Assembly: GCA_039566865.1 (NCBI GenBank) | Contig: CM076947.1 | Coordinates: 8,315,501-8,379,500, forward strand | Source of the DNA: Aurelia coerulea | Taxonomy: Eukaryota; Cnidaria; Scyphozoa; Semaeostomeae; Ulmaridae | Length of the DNA: 64,000 bases | Reading direction: 5' to 3' | Shown: piece after piece, positions 54,026-64,000 of the stretch | Position numbering within the stretch: position 1 is the stretch's first letter | How the letters are laid out: each line of letters starts with the position of its first letter | Notes under the pieces: model-generated | The model's input: the letters and a program-made list of their open reading frames with translations, nothing else | Database searches by the model: none | Told to the model about the DNA's origin: nothing | Position numbers and translations under genes: made by a program

Positions 54026-54857
54026 ATGAATCGTTACACTCAGAAAAAAAACTCCCGGTGTAACCTACTTTAATCATTTCCCCAAGAATTTCATGGTTCC
54101 CTACGGTGCCCAGAAGCCACTGCCACCGGATGATAAAGTATTTGAAAGGCTACGTCCGGAAGGGTACGAGTGGCTTCGCCGTCCCCACACCGGGATGAGT
54201 GAATTGGGCAGCAACCTCAACGACAACATGGAAATCTTACAACAGGACATGACGTTCCTCGATCAAGAGAAGACAGCCAACTTCATTCAGGGTGTTGAGC
54301 CCCTTGGTACTATACTCAAAAAGTTTCATCGTGACTACCAGGGGCCCAACACTGATGCTGACAAACGTGCGCCTTTGTTAGCTATCATTAATCCAAGTTC
54401 TCAATTAAAGGCGCAGATGCTGCAGGCCAATGAGGTTGGCGGTGCTCTGTTCTCCATGGGCATAAATTTTATGGTTGCCAATCGGCTATTTTCAACACCC
54501 AAAACGTTCGCAAATTTGATGACTTTCGCACCTAATCCAGATCCTGTATTTAAAGGAAGCAAAAACATACTTGACTTACTACCATTGCTGCATATACCGA
54601 AGCACGGCAACGCACCACAGGCACAACCTACATCTGTGGATCACCTGGTTGCTGCATTGACTGGTGCACCTGCACCTCCACGAGTGCGTGCACCTGCATA
54701 TCCACCTGCATATGACGTTCATCATCAATATCCAGCACCACAACCACCCGCATCCGTACCAGCACAGCCTCAGCAACAGGCACATCAACAACCACATGCA
54801 CAGCCATTGCCACAGCAACAGCAACAGCCACACCAACACCCACACTATTATCATTAG
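54026..54857 (+). pseudogene. Helitron-associated ORF3, copy C
   Basis: ATG at 54026, then QKK and an 8-A run where one extra A shifts the frame. With the shift the start matches copy A (VTYFNHFPKNF). From 54093 the frame is clean: PLPPDDKVFERLRPEGYEWL, LKKFHRDYQGPNTDADKRAP, EVGGALFSMGINFMVANRLF, LMTFAPNPDPVFKGSKNILD and LLPLLHIPKHG, then a Pro/Gln/His-rich tail. Most differences from copies A and D are conservative (E/Q, D/E, M/L, I/V), as in a protein that evolved under selection before the copies died. The tail is cut at about 54857 by a LINE. Function unknown; see copy A. Confidence 0.85.
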
Positions 54858-54859
54858 AG

Positions 54860-55730
54860 ATAAAAGAAGGTGCACTAGAAATGTTTGCAGATGATAGCAC
54901 CGTGTCAATTTCTGGCAAAACTATCCAAGAGATTGAAACAAAGTTGAACACATCTGTTAGACAAATTGCAACGTGGTGCAGTGAAAACAAGATGGCTGTC
55001 AATGTAGAAAAAACTAAGACTCCCCTAGTCACAACACAGCAAAAACGTTCCAAGCTGAAAAGAAACCAACAAGATCAGACAATTTTTGTGAAGATGAATG
55101 AACAGCCATTATTTCAGATTCAGCAAGAACAGCTTCTAGGAGTTGTTATTGACCAAGATCTCACATGGAACGATCACATCAAACGTGTATGTAATACTGT
55201 AAGCCGCAATCTTGCTTTATTTCGTAGGATCAAGTCCTACCTGCCATTTAATACAAGAAAATTGTTCTATCAAAACTTTATACAAGTCTATTTTGATTAC
55301 TGCAGTGTGGTTTGGGGGTCTTCTACAAAGATATCCTCGCTATTGAAGCTTCAAAAGAGAGCAGCTAGGTTGATCTGTGACCTTCCAGGCCGTGAACATT
55401 CAGGACCACTGTTTAAGAAGCTTAAGTGGCTGCCCGTTCAACAAAGAATAAACTTCAAAACAGCTATAGTAGTCTACAAGGCTCTAAATGGAATAGCTCC
55501 AAAGTATATGACTGATTTGTTCACTCACCAAAATCAGATTAAACAACGATTGACGAGAAGTTCATCACACAACAACTTGTATGTGCCCAGATCAAAACTG
55601 AAAAAGGCTGATCAGTCAGTATCGATAAAAGGAAGTAAAATATGGAATGAACTTCCACTTAACATTAGACAGTCAACATCATTGGAAATTTTCAAGAGAA
55701 AAGTACACAAAGACTGCCCATGCCCCCTCC
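54860..55730 (+). pseudogene. 5'-truncated jockey/CR1-like LINE, intact C-terminal frame
   Basis: A continuous plus frame begins at the catalytic FADD (residues 2-5 of the frame) and runs about 280 codons. It covers WCSENKMAVNVEKTK, LLGVVIDQDLTWNDHIK, RRIKSYLPFNTRKLFYQNFI, YFDYCSVVWGS, LQKRAARLICDLPGR, WLPVQQRINFKTAIVVYKAL and WNELPLNIRQSTSLEIFKRK. These are the motif C, thumb and C-terminal segments of jockey/CR1-type reverse transcriptases. Everything upstream of FADD (endonuclease, RT motifs 0-5) is missing. The absence of stops suggests a fairly young insertion. It landed in the ORF3 copy C tail. At the 3' side the frame passes into a THAP-like fragment near 55735. Confidence 0.85.
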
Positions 55731-55734
55731 ATTT

Positions 55735-55974
55735 CATCTGCACAGTTTCCCAAGTAAGCTGCTGAATTCTGAGGAGAGGAAAGAGTGGATACGACTTGTG
55801 AAGCGAACTAGGAAGGGGAATAAAGAGTGGACCCCAGGTCAGAGCGATATGGTTTGCTCAAATCTCTCCAGATTGTCTTCCTCCATACATTCAAGCATTT
55901 TGAATATGGGGCCACATTGGCAGACAGTTTTCTTAAATTTATTTGATCTTTTCTCTGGTCTCAGTTGGAGATAA
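55735..55974 (+). pseudogene. THAP-type zinc-finger fragment
   Basis: The frame reads HLHSFPSKLLNSEERKEWIR, LVKRTRKGNKEWTPGQSDMV and CSNLSRLSSSIHSSILNMGP. FPS...ERKEWI..VKR....WTP...S.VCS is the middle of a THAP domain, a C2CH zinc finger used for DNA binding by P-element-type transposases and related proteins. The first Cys pair is missing and the final CS.HF has become CSNL, so zinc binding is lost. It directly follows the LINE; no transposase remains. Confidence 0.6.
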
Positions 55975-56352
55975 CAGTTCATCTGTGTTTTCTCCTGCAC
56001 TGCTTCCTCCACTCACAGCCACGGGTAAGAAGACATCATCATAATCATCAATTGGCAGTGATACCAGTTCATGCTCAAACATAAGCTCATTTTACAACTG
56101 TGTTTCTACTTTTATTTTTGCATCAATAAAGTCATTTGAGTGAGACTGTATGCTTTGTGGGGGTCTTTGGGGTATGAAAGTATTGCGGTTTCTGCGTATT
56201 TTACGCCAGTTTGTTGGTAATCTCCTTGAGAAGGTGTGGTATTTCGGTTTTGAAGAATTGCAGTGGTGAGCGGTTTTTAGTAAATTAAGGTTCGGTATTC
56301 GGTTTTGTCAGAGAGGTTGCAATTTTCAAATGAAGTGTTAGCCTCATTTTGA
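55975..56352. other. No gene seen
   Basis: Spacer between the THAP fragment and the next MITE; nothing recognisable. Confidence 0.4.
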
Positions 56353-56360
56353 TTATGCTT

Positions 56361-57240
56361 GTGGCTTGTGTAAAACGCAGGTCATGCAGGTTAAGAAAAC
56401 GTGGGTTAAATCATGCGGGTCGAAAATGGTGGCCATGGGCACACTGGCTTTAGGCCTCCGCCGTTTGCACAAGGGGTTCGCGGAAAGGGTTCGTTTGGTC
56501 GTTGGTTGGATTTAAAGACAGGACCCCTTGAGTTTTTGGTAACAAGTTGCTGGGTGTTTCAAACAAAAATGCGTTGCCAAAATAATGAAAACTTTATGCC
56601 TATCTTACATTTTGTCTGAGATGGCAATGCGCATATTTCCGATGTGTTCAGGTATGGTAAAACAAAACTAAATAAATAAAAATATGGTAAAACAAACTTT
56701 GAGAAGGCTGTGAAACTGCAGAAACCTTTGGTACCCATGACATGGTATTTTTAACATTTTGCAAAAAGCAGCTACAAGCAGCTAAACGCTTAAAAAGAGT
56801 CTGCCTGCATGAGGTATTGGTTTCCTGAAAACTCTCTTTGGTAGATAGGTGTTCTACTTGACTGATCCAATGCCTGAAATCTCTTAGAAAACTAACAATG
56901 ATCTTGACAAATTTAGTTCTTGATTACAAAATGTCAATTCCAACATACAGCGTTTTGAAATAGATTTTATTATGTTGGAGAGGTTTCCGGGGTTTCCCCT
57001 AGCAACAAATCTCATTTTGTGGACAAATGATACTTTGCATTCAAAATTTCCCAAATCAAACGATCGTTGAGACTACGAAGGTTTCTTATCACAATGTAGC
57101 CAGGTAACCTTTGGACTATCATACTTAAAACATCAGTAGGCTGTAAGCCGAAAGCCAGTATGCCCATGGCCTCTAGTTTTGACCTGCACAATCTAACTCG
57201 TGTTTTCTTAACCTGCATGACCTGCGTTTTACACAAGTTG
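56361..57240. mobile_element. 880-bp MITE, CTTGTGTAAAACGCAGG ends, 8-bp TSD
   Basis: Inverted ends around CTTGTGTAAAACGCAGGTCA and CCATGGGC...; TTATGCTT flanks both sides exactly (56353-56360, 57241-57248). The TGTAAAACGCAGG core is shared with the element at 23723-24612, so the two belong to one hAT-like family. The frames inside (56413-56619, 57012-57296) are not genes. Confidence 0.85.
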
Positions 57241-57513
57241 TTATGCTTGGCTTGAAAAGTGTCCAGAGGGTCACCTTGTGAGTGAATATGGTGCATCCTG
57301 GGTCTGATCGATGAGTAATTTCTTGGCTCTCTGACCAGCAGTTCGAGGGTTTATGCTAGGTCTTAGTTCTCCGAGGAGTAAACAACCCATGACGACCCCC
57401 GTCTTTGAGTTTGAAGTTGAGGCTACTCGTCACGTGACCGAAGAATGCGAGCGGATTGATAATGGTGGACGGAGTGAAGATTTTGACGTTAGTCATTGAT
57501 GTATTTTGGCTAA

Positions 57514-58107
57514 TTAAAGATGCAGGAAGGAGGGAAACTTTCTTGAATGGTTTAAATCACCTACATTTACCCCGTTTATAGACTGCAAGGTAATTAAATC
57601 CTCGTAATCAGTGTATGGTATTCCTTTGTTATACAGCATCATGCAGGTACGTCCTAGTGCCAGCCCAATTTTCTTATTCTCTTTGATCACCGCTGCTTCC
57701 TTTTGACGACGAATCTCGGCATCCTCTACCTTCTCTTTGTGGCCCCTGGATGCTAAATGAGATTTAATATGTGCTTTTAAGTTTGAAAATTGTGGCACAA
57801 TACTGGAGTCATCCTCAAAAGTATCAGTCAAGTCAGAACTGTACTGAAACATCCCATCACTTTTACCTGGATCATCTTTAGTGCTGCATATAACGCAGTG
57901 CATTTTACCGATTTCCTTGACGTACTCAAAGCCAAGATCTTCTAATCCTTTTATTGATCTCACGGTGTTGATGGTAGCAGATAGATATTTGTCTGCGACT
58001 TGGTTTTGTTCCGTGGCTGTAGCTATTGCAGATACTGTGTTTGGTGTAGCATGTGTGATTGATCTAGTACTGAACTCGCCCTTTAGGTTGTTAACACAGT
58101 CAAACAT
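57514..58107 (-). CDS. Zinc-finger protein exon, hAT-transposase-like N-terminus
   Basis: An intact minus frame of 197 codons. Residues about 70-130 hold CVIC, a spacer, then FSNLKAHIKSHLASRGHKEK: two Cys and three or four His arranged like the BED/TTF-type finger at the N-terminus of hAT-derived transposases. Downstream come KKIGLALGRTCMMLYNKGIP, YTDYEDLITLQSINGVNVGD and LNHSRKF, a segment I associate with multicopy hAT-like proteins of cnidarians. The catalytic core would lie further downstream and is not present before the stop at 57514. No stop or shift inside, so a single intact exon of a larger gene or a young truncated copy. ATG choice: the first in frame, shortly after an AG that could be an acceptor. 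Confidence 0.55.
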   Translation of the reverse strand: MFDCVNNLKGEFSTRSITHATPNTVSAIATATEQNQVADKYLSATINTVRSIKGLEDLGFEYVKEIGKMHCVICSTKDDPGKSDGMFQYSSDLTDTFEDDSSIVPQFSNLKAHIKSHLASRGHKEKVEDAEIRRQKEAAVIKENKKIGLALGRTCMMLYNKGIPYTDYEDLITLQSINGVNVGDLNHSRKFPSFLHL

Positions 58108-58199
58108 ATTCTATTCATGGAAAAACTTGAAGTAAAAAATCCTGTGAAGTTAAACAAGCTTTCTGTTGCAATAACTAGCATTGCCCTTTTCAACACAAA

Positions 58200-59054
58200 T
58201 ACAGGTAGCTATGCGGAGAGTGTTGACGCCCTCTCCTTCCCTGCAATTCAGGTTTCACCATTACCATCCACATGTTGCTGCAATCAACAAAGGAAACTTC
58301 CCCATTGAGGGAAAAATGAAGTGGGTGCAAGGAGAGCGAGCAGTGCTTGTTGGATCAAACAAAATTACCAGTAAGGTCAGAGATCAAATCATAGCAGACG
58401 AGATAGGGCACATCATTATTTCAATATGGGGACATCTTATCAATCTCATACAAGAAGATTTGCCTATCATAATCAGCAATGTTGTCATGCAACATTTCAA
58501 TGGGGTTAATTTCAAGCTAGTAACTACTATACTGCTGATAGTGGGGTTCTGAAGCACTTGACTCAAAACAGGAGCCCGTCCCAATACATCCATGTAGATG
58601 TGTACAATAAATCTGTACTCTGACAAGATTCGGTTCTGTTCACCTTTGTAATCTCTCTGCCAAGTAATCGTTCTCTTTCATATTTCAACCTAGGAGGAGT
58701 AAATTCCTCTTTGTTTGGCAATAAACTTTTATCTTTTATCAACATAGAGCCAAAGCTACACGTTATACAAACAAGGATGTAGCCAATCTTATTTTGAACG
58801 AAAACGTCAGATCGAGGCTGGACCTAATGGCACTTGCAAAAGACACCAAACAGAGGAAAGGGGATGCATTGCTGTATGATTTCTTGCTTACAAAATCAGA
58901 GAAGGTGGTGTCTGAATTGATAGAGACGGTATGGGCAATTGAGACCGCGGAAGAGAATATAGAGAGAGCGCGATTATCAATAATGGACATTTTGAATAGG
59001 CCTAATGCATTAAATGCTGATTGTGTTTGCAATGGAGAATGGTGTGAGTGTTAA
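58200..59054 (+). pseudogene. Fragmented unknown element protein
   Basis: Two plus segments read as parts of one protein: HVAAINKGNFPIEGKMKWVQ, RAVLVGSNKITSKVRDQIIA (58260-58480), then after about 230 bp of antisense-looking sequence RSRLDLMALAKDTKQRKGDA, LLYDFLLTKSEKVVSELIET, VWAIETAEENIERARLSIMD and a Cys-rich CVCNGEWCEC end (58794-59054). I do not recognise the family. The middle (58550-58745) is coding-like on the minus strand (EEFTPPRLKYERERLLGR), so an insertion is likely. Confidence 0.4.
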
Positions 59055-59110
59055 ATTCAAGAAATTCAAGAACGTTTTTGTGGATTTGTTGGAAAAGGAC
59101 CGTGGAAAGG

Positions 59111-60510
59111 TGACTGGTGTAATTTACGGAATCCGGAACTACGGAATTTGGGAATCCGGAATCACGGAACTATGGAATTACGGAATTCGAAACTGCGAAA
59201 TTACGGAACTGGGTCACTGGTATAAATTGCGGAACACAAATGCTCTATATGGATATGGGCCAATTATGAATGTTTCTCAAGATATGATCAGTTAGGGGAA
59301 CATTAAATTTTTGTTGATTTCAATTTTTAGAGGTATAATCAGATTACTTGAAATGTTCATAAACACTATAGTGATAAAAAAACATCAATCAAATTTCTAT
59401 TAAATGTTTTTTTTTTATTTACGATTTAGAAATTGATTAATTGTACATCATTTGTCTTGTAACTGCACAAGCACTGGTTCTGTCATCCCTAGTGCCACCA
59501 CCAATGTTTCTTAAATTCATGAAACTATCTACCAGCCCGGCACCTTGGTTTATTATAAAAGATTAGTGTACTGTAGCACCATTTCTTCTTTCTGGACTTT
59601 CGAAAATTGAGCATACTGTTTTAAGCTGTTTCTTATGTACGAAAAATGTGTGCTGAAGTTTCTTTCGAACCTAGAAATCTCAAGTTTGAGTGTTTTATGG
59701 TTTGATAAATGTGTTTTGCTTTATTGTAAGAAATCAAGTTCAATTGCTGTGACCAATTAACATTCCTGTGGCACACACAGCGATCTAGAATCGGTAAAAG
59801 TCACATTGCCGAATAGGATAAACTTGACATCTTGTCCAAAATACATTTTCTAGACCACCGACTCATCAAGAATGTTTGTAATCATGACCCAGAGCTTGCT
59901 AGAAGTATTTAGGATACTGTTTTCACAAATGTTTATTGATTTCTGTCCTGAGACCAATGGAAACTTGACCGCAATGGATGGACCGGGATGGACATTGAAT
60001 ATTAAATAAGTAATGAGAAACCAAACCATTTAACAACTCCAGATTTTATTTCAAAAGGTATTCTGCCTTTGTCGAGTTTTGAAGCTTCTTTCAAAAATAA
60101 GGAGACAGCAGATTTCTGAGAAACACTGGATTGGACGGCCTCCATTTTGGGGGCAGGCAAATTGTATGGTGAGAATCGTTCAAAGATATGGTAAAATGCA
60201 TTTCCCAAATATTTTCCCCATGGGACATTCAGCACATACATATACCTTCATTTTGTAAAATTAAGATTTTAAGGAACTTGATTATACCTCTAAAAATTTA
60301 AAGCAACAAAAATTGAATGTTCCCCTAACTGATCATATCTCGAGAAATATTCATCATTGGCCCATAGACTATATAGAGCATTTGTGTTCCGCAATTTATA
60401 CCTGTGACCCAGTTCCACAATTCCGCAGTTCTAAATTCCGTAATTCCATAGTTCCGTGATTCCGGATTCCCAAATTCCGTAGTTCCGGATTCTGTAAATT
60501 ACACCCGTTG
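59111..60510. mobile_element. 1400-bp Mutator-like element, perfect 9-bp TSD
   Basis: GTGGAAAGG flanks both ends exactly (59102-59110, 60511-60519). The ends share GGTGTAATTTACGGAATCCG and inverted similarity of about 230 bp, including a dense series of CGGAA / TTCCG words. Long arms with 9-bp TSDs are the pattern of MULE-type elements. The interior frames (60002-60241 minus) have no transposase domain. Confidence 0.88.
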
Positions 60511-60835
60511 GTGGAAAGGGACGTAACATGCTTATAACTGGACCAGCCAATTGTGTAAAGACATTTATTCTTGATCCGCTACGAATAATATACACATGCT
60601 TTGTTAAACTAGCTACATGCACCAACCAGTATGGAATGTAAGATTTCTGTGCACCGGATAGCATAATCCGAAGGGGCATCAAGCTAGGGAGGTCCGGGGG
60701 CATGCTCCCCCGGAAAAATGTGGATTTATGGCGTCTAGAATGGCATAGAATGCACCAAATTTTGCTTCTCTTTAAAACACCTGCAGTTTGTTTGGAAACT
60801 AATATGCTGAAATATTAAAGTTTCACTGAAGTACA

Positions 60836-61663
60836 GGGTGTCCCAAAAAATTGTGCCCTGTTTGCCTGAAGATTGCGACAAAATGGCAAAAGATTCTTGC
60901 CAAACTTTTGCATGATGGTGCTCTTCACATGTTCATTTAATGTTTGCTACCATCCCTATAAAAATCCGTTGCAAAATGATGGAGCTATGGCCTTCAGAAG
61001 ACCAAATTTGCCCGATCACTGAAACCAGCGGTCAGCCATTTTGTCTTACTTTGTCTTACAGAACAAAAACAATATATCAATATATTAAACAATACATTAC
61101 AATAAACAATGTTCCTTTTACGAAAGAAAGGATAACGTCCTCTTTCTGACTTCATACGAGTCAAGACTTGGCTTGCTTAGTGTAATGTGCTTCTTTTGCG
61201 CTTTAGTGTTCCAACACGATGACGAGGGAACTTCTTTGAGGGCATCCCATCAACATAAATCCTGGCTGCTCTGGAAACAATGCCATCCAAGTTTAAAACG
61301 TTGCCTGTGGCCCAGTCAAGGATACTTCTGTCTTCTAACGTGGAATGTTGCTGACGCACTTGTCGTTTGCTTCTGAACCTCCCATTGACATGGCAATATC
61401 AAAGTCTGTCATGGCAACTGTTCCAACTTTTCCATACAACATTTCATTGGTGTACAACACTGATACCAATTTTCCTTCGTTGATGAAAGCCACAAAGACA
61501 GGATGGTTTGCGAATTCAAAATTAAACAGTATCTCCATTGGCAGCTTCATTAATATTGCTTCGGGATCAGCAACTACGACAGTTGCGATGCCATTTTCTC
61601 CAATTGGTTGCAAGCAAGACAATAGCTCATTCTTCATAGCTCTGTCCCAAACTAAAGATTTTA
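60836..61663. other. Mariner-like end and unrecognised minus-strand coding traces
   Basis: CAGGGTGTCCCAAAAAATTG at 60836 is a mariner-type end without a visible partner. The minus frames 61637-61335 (LQPIGENGIATVVVADPEAI, FVAFINEGKLVSVLYTNEML) and 61359-61177 (SILDWATGNVLNLDGIVSRA) follow each other and look protein-like, but I recognise no family. They end against the MITE at 61666. Confidence 0.35.
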
Positions 61664-61665
61664 TA

Positions 61666-62393
61666 CCGGGTGTCCCAAAAAAGGTACAGATTTGATGAGT
61701 CCAAATTTGCCTCCTACTCCAAACCAGAACGCTTGGGGTTTGGCCTAAGCTGTTAACTCGCTGTGCTGTGGAATCTCCTCAATCATAGCCAAGTACAAAC
61801 AAGAAACCTTGTGCTTAGGAACACATTTTAGTGGAAATCTGACTTTGACCTTCACAATCAGACTCAAGAATTTAGCCCTGACGGGACCCCTTGCTTGAAG
61901 GAAATGTTTTTGCACCAAATCTCTCACGAAATTATTGCGAAACAAGCAATCATATATGCCCAAGGGAACATAAAAAAAATGCTCGTTCGTGCTTGGCTTG
62001 GTGTACTTTTGTAAATGCAGTTTGTCTGGAGAAAATATTACTTTTTGAATATATTCATTAATTTGTTTGTTAGTTTTCATTTTTTTACATTCTTTTCAAA
62101 TGGGTACCCAGAGGACCGATCATTGTGCAAAATGTCTTTGACTGAGAAGATTCCCCTAACCAGCGCGTTAGCAGTTTAGGCCAAAACCCAAAAAGCTCTG
62201 GTTTGTAGATGGACTCTAATTTTGGCTTTCGAGATTAATATTTCAACTCTTGATGCGCCAATATCAACAAACGAGGTATTAATCTTCAAGTTAATTATCG
62301 AAGAGTACTTCAAAACTTATCAGGGGTCGATTCAACTTAAATTCTTATTGCTAGCGCCAAGAAAATATGTTACCTTTTTTTTGGGACACCCGG
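61666..62393. mobile_element. 728-bp MITE, CCGGGTGTCCCAAAAAA ends, TA target
   Basis: Ends CCGGGTGTCCCAAAAAAGGT, inverted, with TA on both sides (61664-61665, 62394-62395). A 111-codon minus frame (61745-62080; IYDCLFRNNFVRDLVQKHFL) fills much of the interior; no transposase motif is seen. Third member of the CCGGGTG family in the window. Confidence 0.88.
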
Positions 62394-62413
62394 TATACTC
62401 TATGGTTTATGGT

Positions 62414-62884
62414 TTAAAATCTTAACACTTGAACCTGTGAACCTGGTAACCTGTTCGGTGAAAATATCTTTGCAACTCCCAACCGACAAGCAAAGGAAAA
62501 CCCAATTAACATTAGATGATGTGCATCACCTCCTGCAACCAAGCTTATATTGTCACACAGAAGGTGGTTATGTAGCAAAGACATTGAATGGAGGTGTGCC
62601 AATCAATTTGCTATCACATTGACAATGATTTGAATGTCGTGCCCCAAGTTAATTGGATAACTCTGCAACATCTTGGATAACGGAAGCAATCCTGCATAGC
62701 TGAGAACCACATAAAAGCTAGTTTCCCAATAAACGATTCCATAGGGAGAAATAATGTTCTCATGGTTGCCAATATACTTCAGAAGTTGTGCTTCATGGCC
62801 AATGAACTGGAGATTTCGCAAATCTGACTGCTCCTTACTCCACATTGTTAATCTTTTAAGCACAGCTGGAGTCCCATCTTTGAA
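62414..62884 (-). pseudogene. Protein-kinase-like domain fragment with lost catalytic residues
   Basis: The minus frame from 62884 reads FKDGTPAVLKRLT (AVLK, the ATP-lysine strand), GHEAQLLKYIGNHENIISPY (helix C glutamate and the following strand), SFYVVLSYAGLLPLSKML, an in-frame TGA at 62603, LAHLHSMSLLHNHLLCDNIS (catalytic loop) and LMLIGFSFACRLG (DFG region). Kinases normally have HRD or, in a cnidarian-rich family, HND followed by K..N and DFG. Here the Asp is His (H-N-H), the Lys is lost and DFG is GFS, so phosphotransfer is not expected. The TGA lies where Gly is usual (IAN-G-LAHLH), one base from GGA. An upstream TGA at 62885 near a possible acceptor suggests an exon start. A pseudogene or a pseudokinase exon. 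Confidence 0.65.
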
Positions 62885-63069
62885 TCATGACCTCATCTTT
62901 AAACGTACTGCTGTTCAACACTCTTACAACAGATTCCTGAATTAGAGAATCACTTTCATGAGTTAAGTCAGCAACGGCCGCTGAATCCACTAACATCACT
63001 GATCTTGAATTCACTTTGTCCTTTACAGAATGAAAAGTGAACTCTGCATCCCTTAAATGCAGATCTATC

Positions 63070-63215
63070 TAAAACACCACACAGATGAACACAGATGAAT
63101 ACAGATGAACACAGGTGAACACAGGTGAACACAGGTGAACACAGATAAACACAGGTGAACACAGGTGAATACAGGTGAATACAAGTGAATACAAGTGAAT
63201 ACGGATGAGCACCGG
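63070..63215 (+). repeat. 10-bp tandem repeat (ACACAGGTGA)n
   Basis: About 14 units of ACACAGGTGA / ATACAGATGA. Reading on the minus strand gives long open SPVFTCVHLC-type frames that are repeat artefacts. Confidence 0.92.
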
Positions 63216-63259
63216 CCAAAATGAAGATACTAGTAAGAACAAAAAAGAACACAAGTTGC

Positions 63260-64000
63260 GAATCTTTCAGAAAAAGAACAGGTCAAGAATGAATAACTAG
63301 AATAAATACATATTAGATTTAATATGTATTATTGTAATAATTCATATGAATTTAGAAAACGAGATTGATGATCAGACGAATCGCAGAAATGTGGGCAAAT
63401 TCTGTATCTTATTCCATGCCAAGAAGCTGTATGGTATACTGTAAAAAGCTCCGGCACTGGGTACTTATCATTTATCACAAACCAGATCAAAAGTAACATG
63501 CAAACTTGTTTAGCTAAATAGATGGAAACATCTTTGGTAGTCTCTGGAATTTTATGTAAGTGGGGCAGGGGGCTAGAAAGTGGGGCTTATTCGACATAAT
63601 GTCTGAAGGGGGAGGGGCTTATTGGAGAAGGGGCTTTATAGAGAGGGGGCTTAATAGAGCTTCTACGGTACGGTTAATGCTATTAGATGATGAGATGAAA
63701 ATATGGGGTCCATATTTTTTGCTGCATGTGATTCCAAACAATGCAATTTTATGAGCCATTGGACGTTGAGAGACAGCTTTTCATTCTGAATGATGATGCG
63801 CGAACAGTTTGCAATAACTTTTTTTATGATTCATTAATTAACTTTCTGTCTTATCTCATGTCATGAATTCGAACAGAGGTTGAGCTGTGTCAAAGACAAA
63901 AGGGAAATCGCTTTTGAAATCTTACTTCCAATAAAAAGAAGATAATGCAATGAATAATAGACCTTTAGCTATTCTCAAAAGAATCAGAATCGAACGATTT
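63260..64000. other. No gene seen
   Basis: AT-rich, with a G-rich run (63560-63665) ending GGGGGCTTAATAGAGCTTCT that matches the motif near 1057-1078. Confidence 0.45.

Noticed and set aside
54401..55053. Minus-strand Val/Leu-rich, membrane-like frames
   Set aside because: Antisense of ORF3 copy C and the LINE; the hydrophobicity comes from complementing CA-rich codons.
61745..62080. 111-codon minus frame as a transposase
   Set aside because: No DDE/D or helix-turn-helix motif seen; its host element is MITE-sized.
63069..63254. Minus-strand VFTCVHLC repeat protein
   Set aside because: Translation of a 10-bp tandem repeat in two frames.

Overview
The window looks like a repeat-dense stretch of an invertebrate animal genome. 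A cnidarian is most likely and an anthozoan plausible, but the sequence alone does not prove it. There are no operons or ribosome binding sites. Coding traces are short and broken, splice-like signals occur, and almost every recognisable protein belongs to an animal transposable element: Helitron-like Rep/helicase, jockey/CR1-like and L1-like LINEs, a BEL/Pao-like gag, a Tc1 transposase and a THAP fragment. I found no intact host gene, no tRNA or rRNA gene and no CRISPR array.

Layout. 1-6.3 kb: small inverted-repeat (MITE-like) elements and otherwise anonymous DNA. 6368-7639 and 17396-18667: two almost identical 1272-bp arms in inverted orientation (one mismatch seen), each holding a 166-bp hairpin MITE. 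Between the arms lie an 18-bp minisatellite open in several frames, a LINE fragment, a direct repeat pair and two large foldback elements. 18.7-31.9 kb: anonymous DNA with a HECT-like fragment, an L1 ORF1 remnant, a Tc1 transposase tail split by an 8-bp-TSD MITE, a zinc-finger pseudogene, a BEL/Pao-like LTR-PBS-gag block and an 832-bp element with 10-bp target-site duplications (TSDs). 31.9-35.2 kb: a LINE reverse transcriptase cut by a 2879-bp element that itself contains a TTAA-flanked MITE.

35.2-55 kb is the most informative part. It holds pieces of several copies of one Helitron-like element. The unit order, seen twice, is Rep (HUH/two-Tyr nuclease), then PIF1-type helicase, then a third ORF. 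This third ORF (ORF3) has a conserved N-terminal domain and a Pro/Gln-rich tail. It occurs three times, each copy broken differently, yet the protein sequence stays conserved. A conserved GT-AG segment sits just before its ATG in two copies. Between the copies is a 4.2-kb block with 325-bp inverted arms enclosing a 1023-codon ORF that fuses part of a LINE reverse transcriptase to an acidic-motif (EEAD / DTD / GCDT) protein.

55-64 kb: a LINE 3' part, a THAP-like fragment, a hAT-like MITE, a zinc-finger/transposase-like exon, a 1400-bp Mutator-like element with perfect 9-bp TSDs, a TA-flanked MITE, a degenerate protein-kinase-like exon and a 10-bp satellite.

The genes do not form a pathway. 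They record nested insertions, and several target proteins can be read across an insertion once the element and one TSD are set aside, which fixes element borders and order of events.
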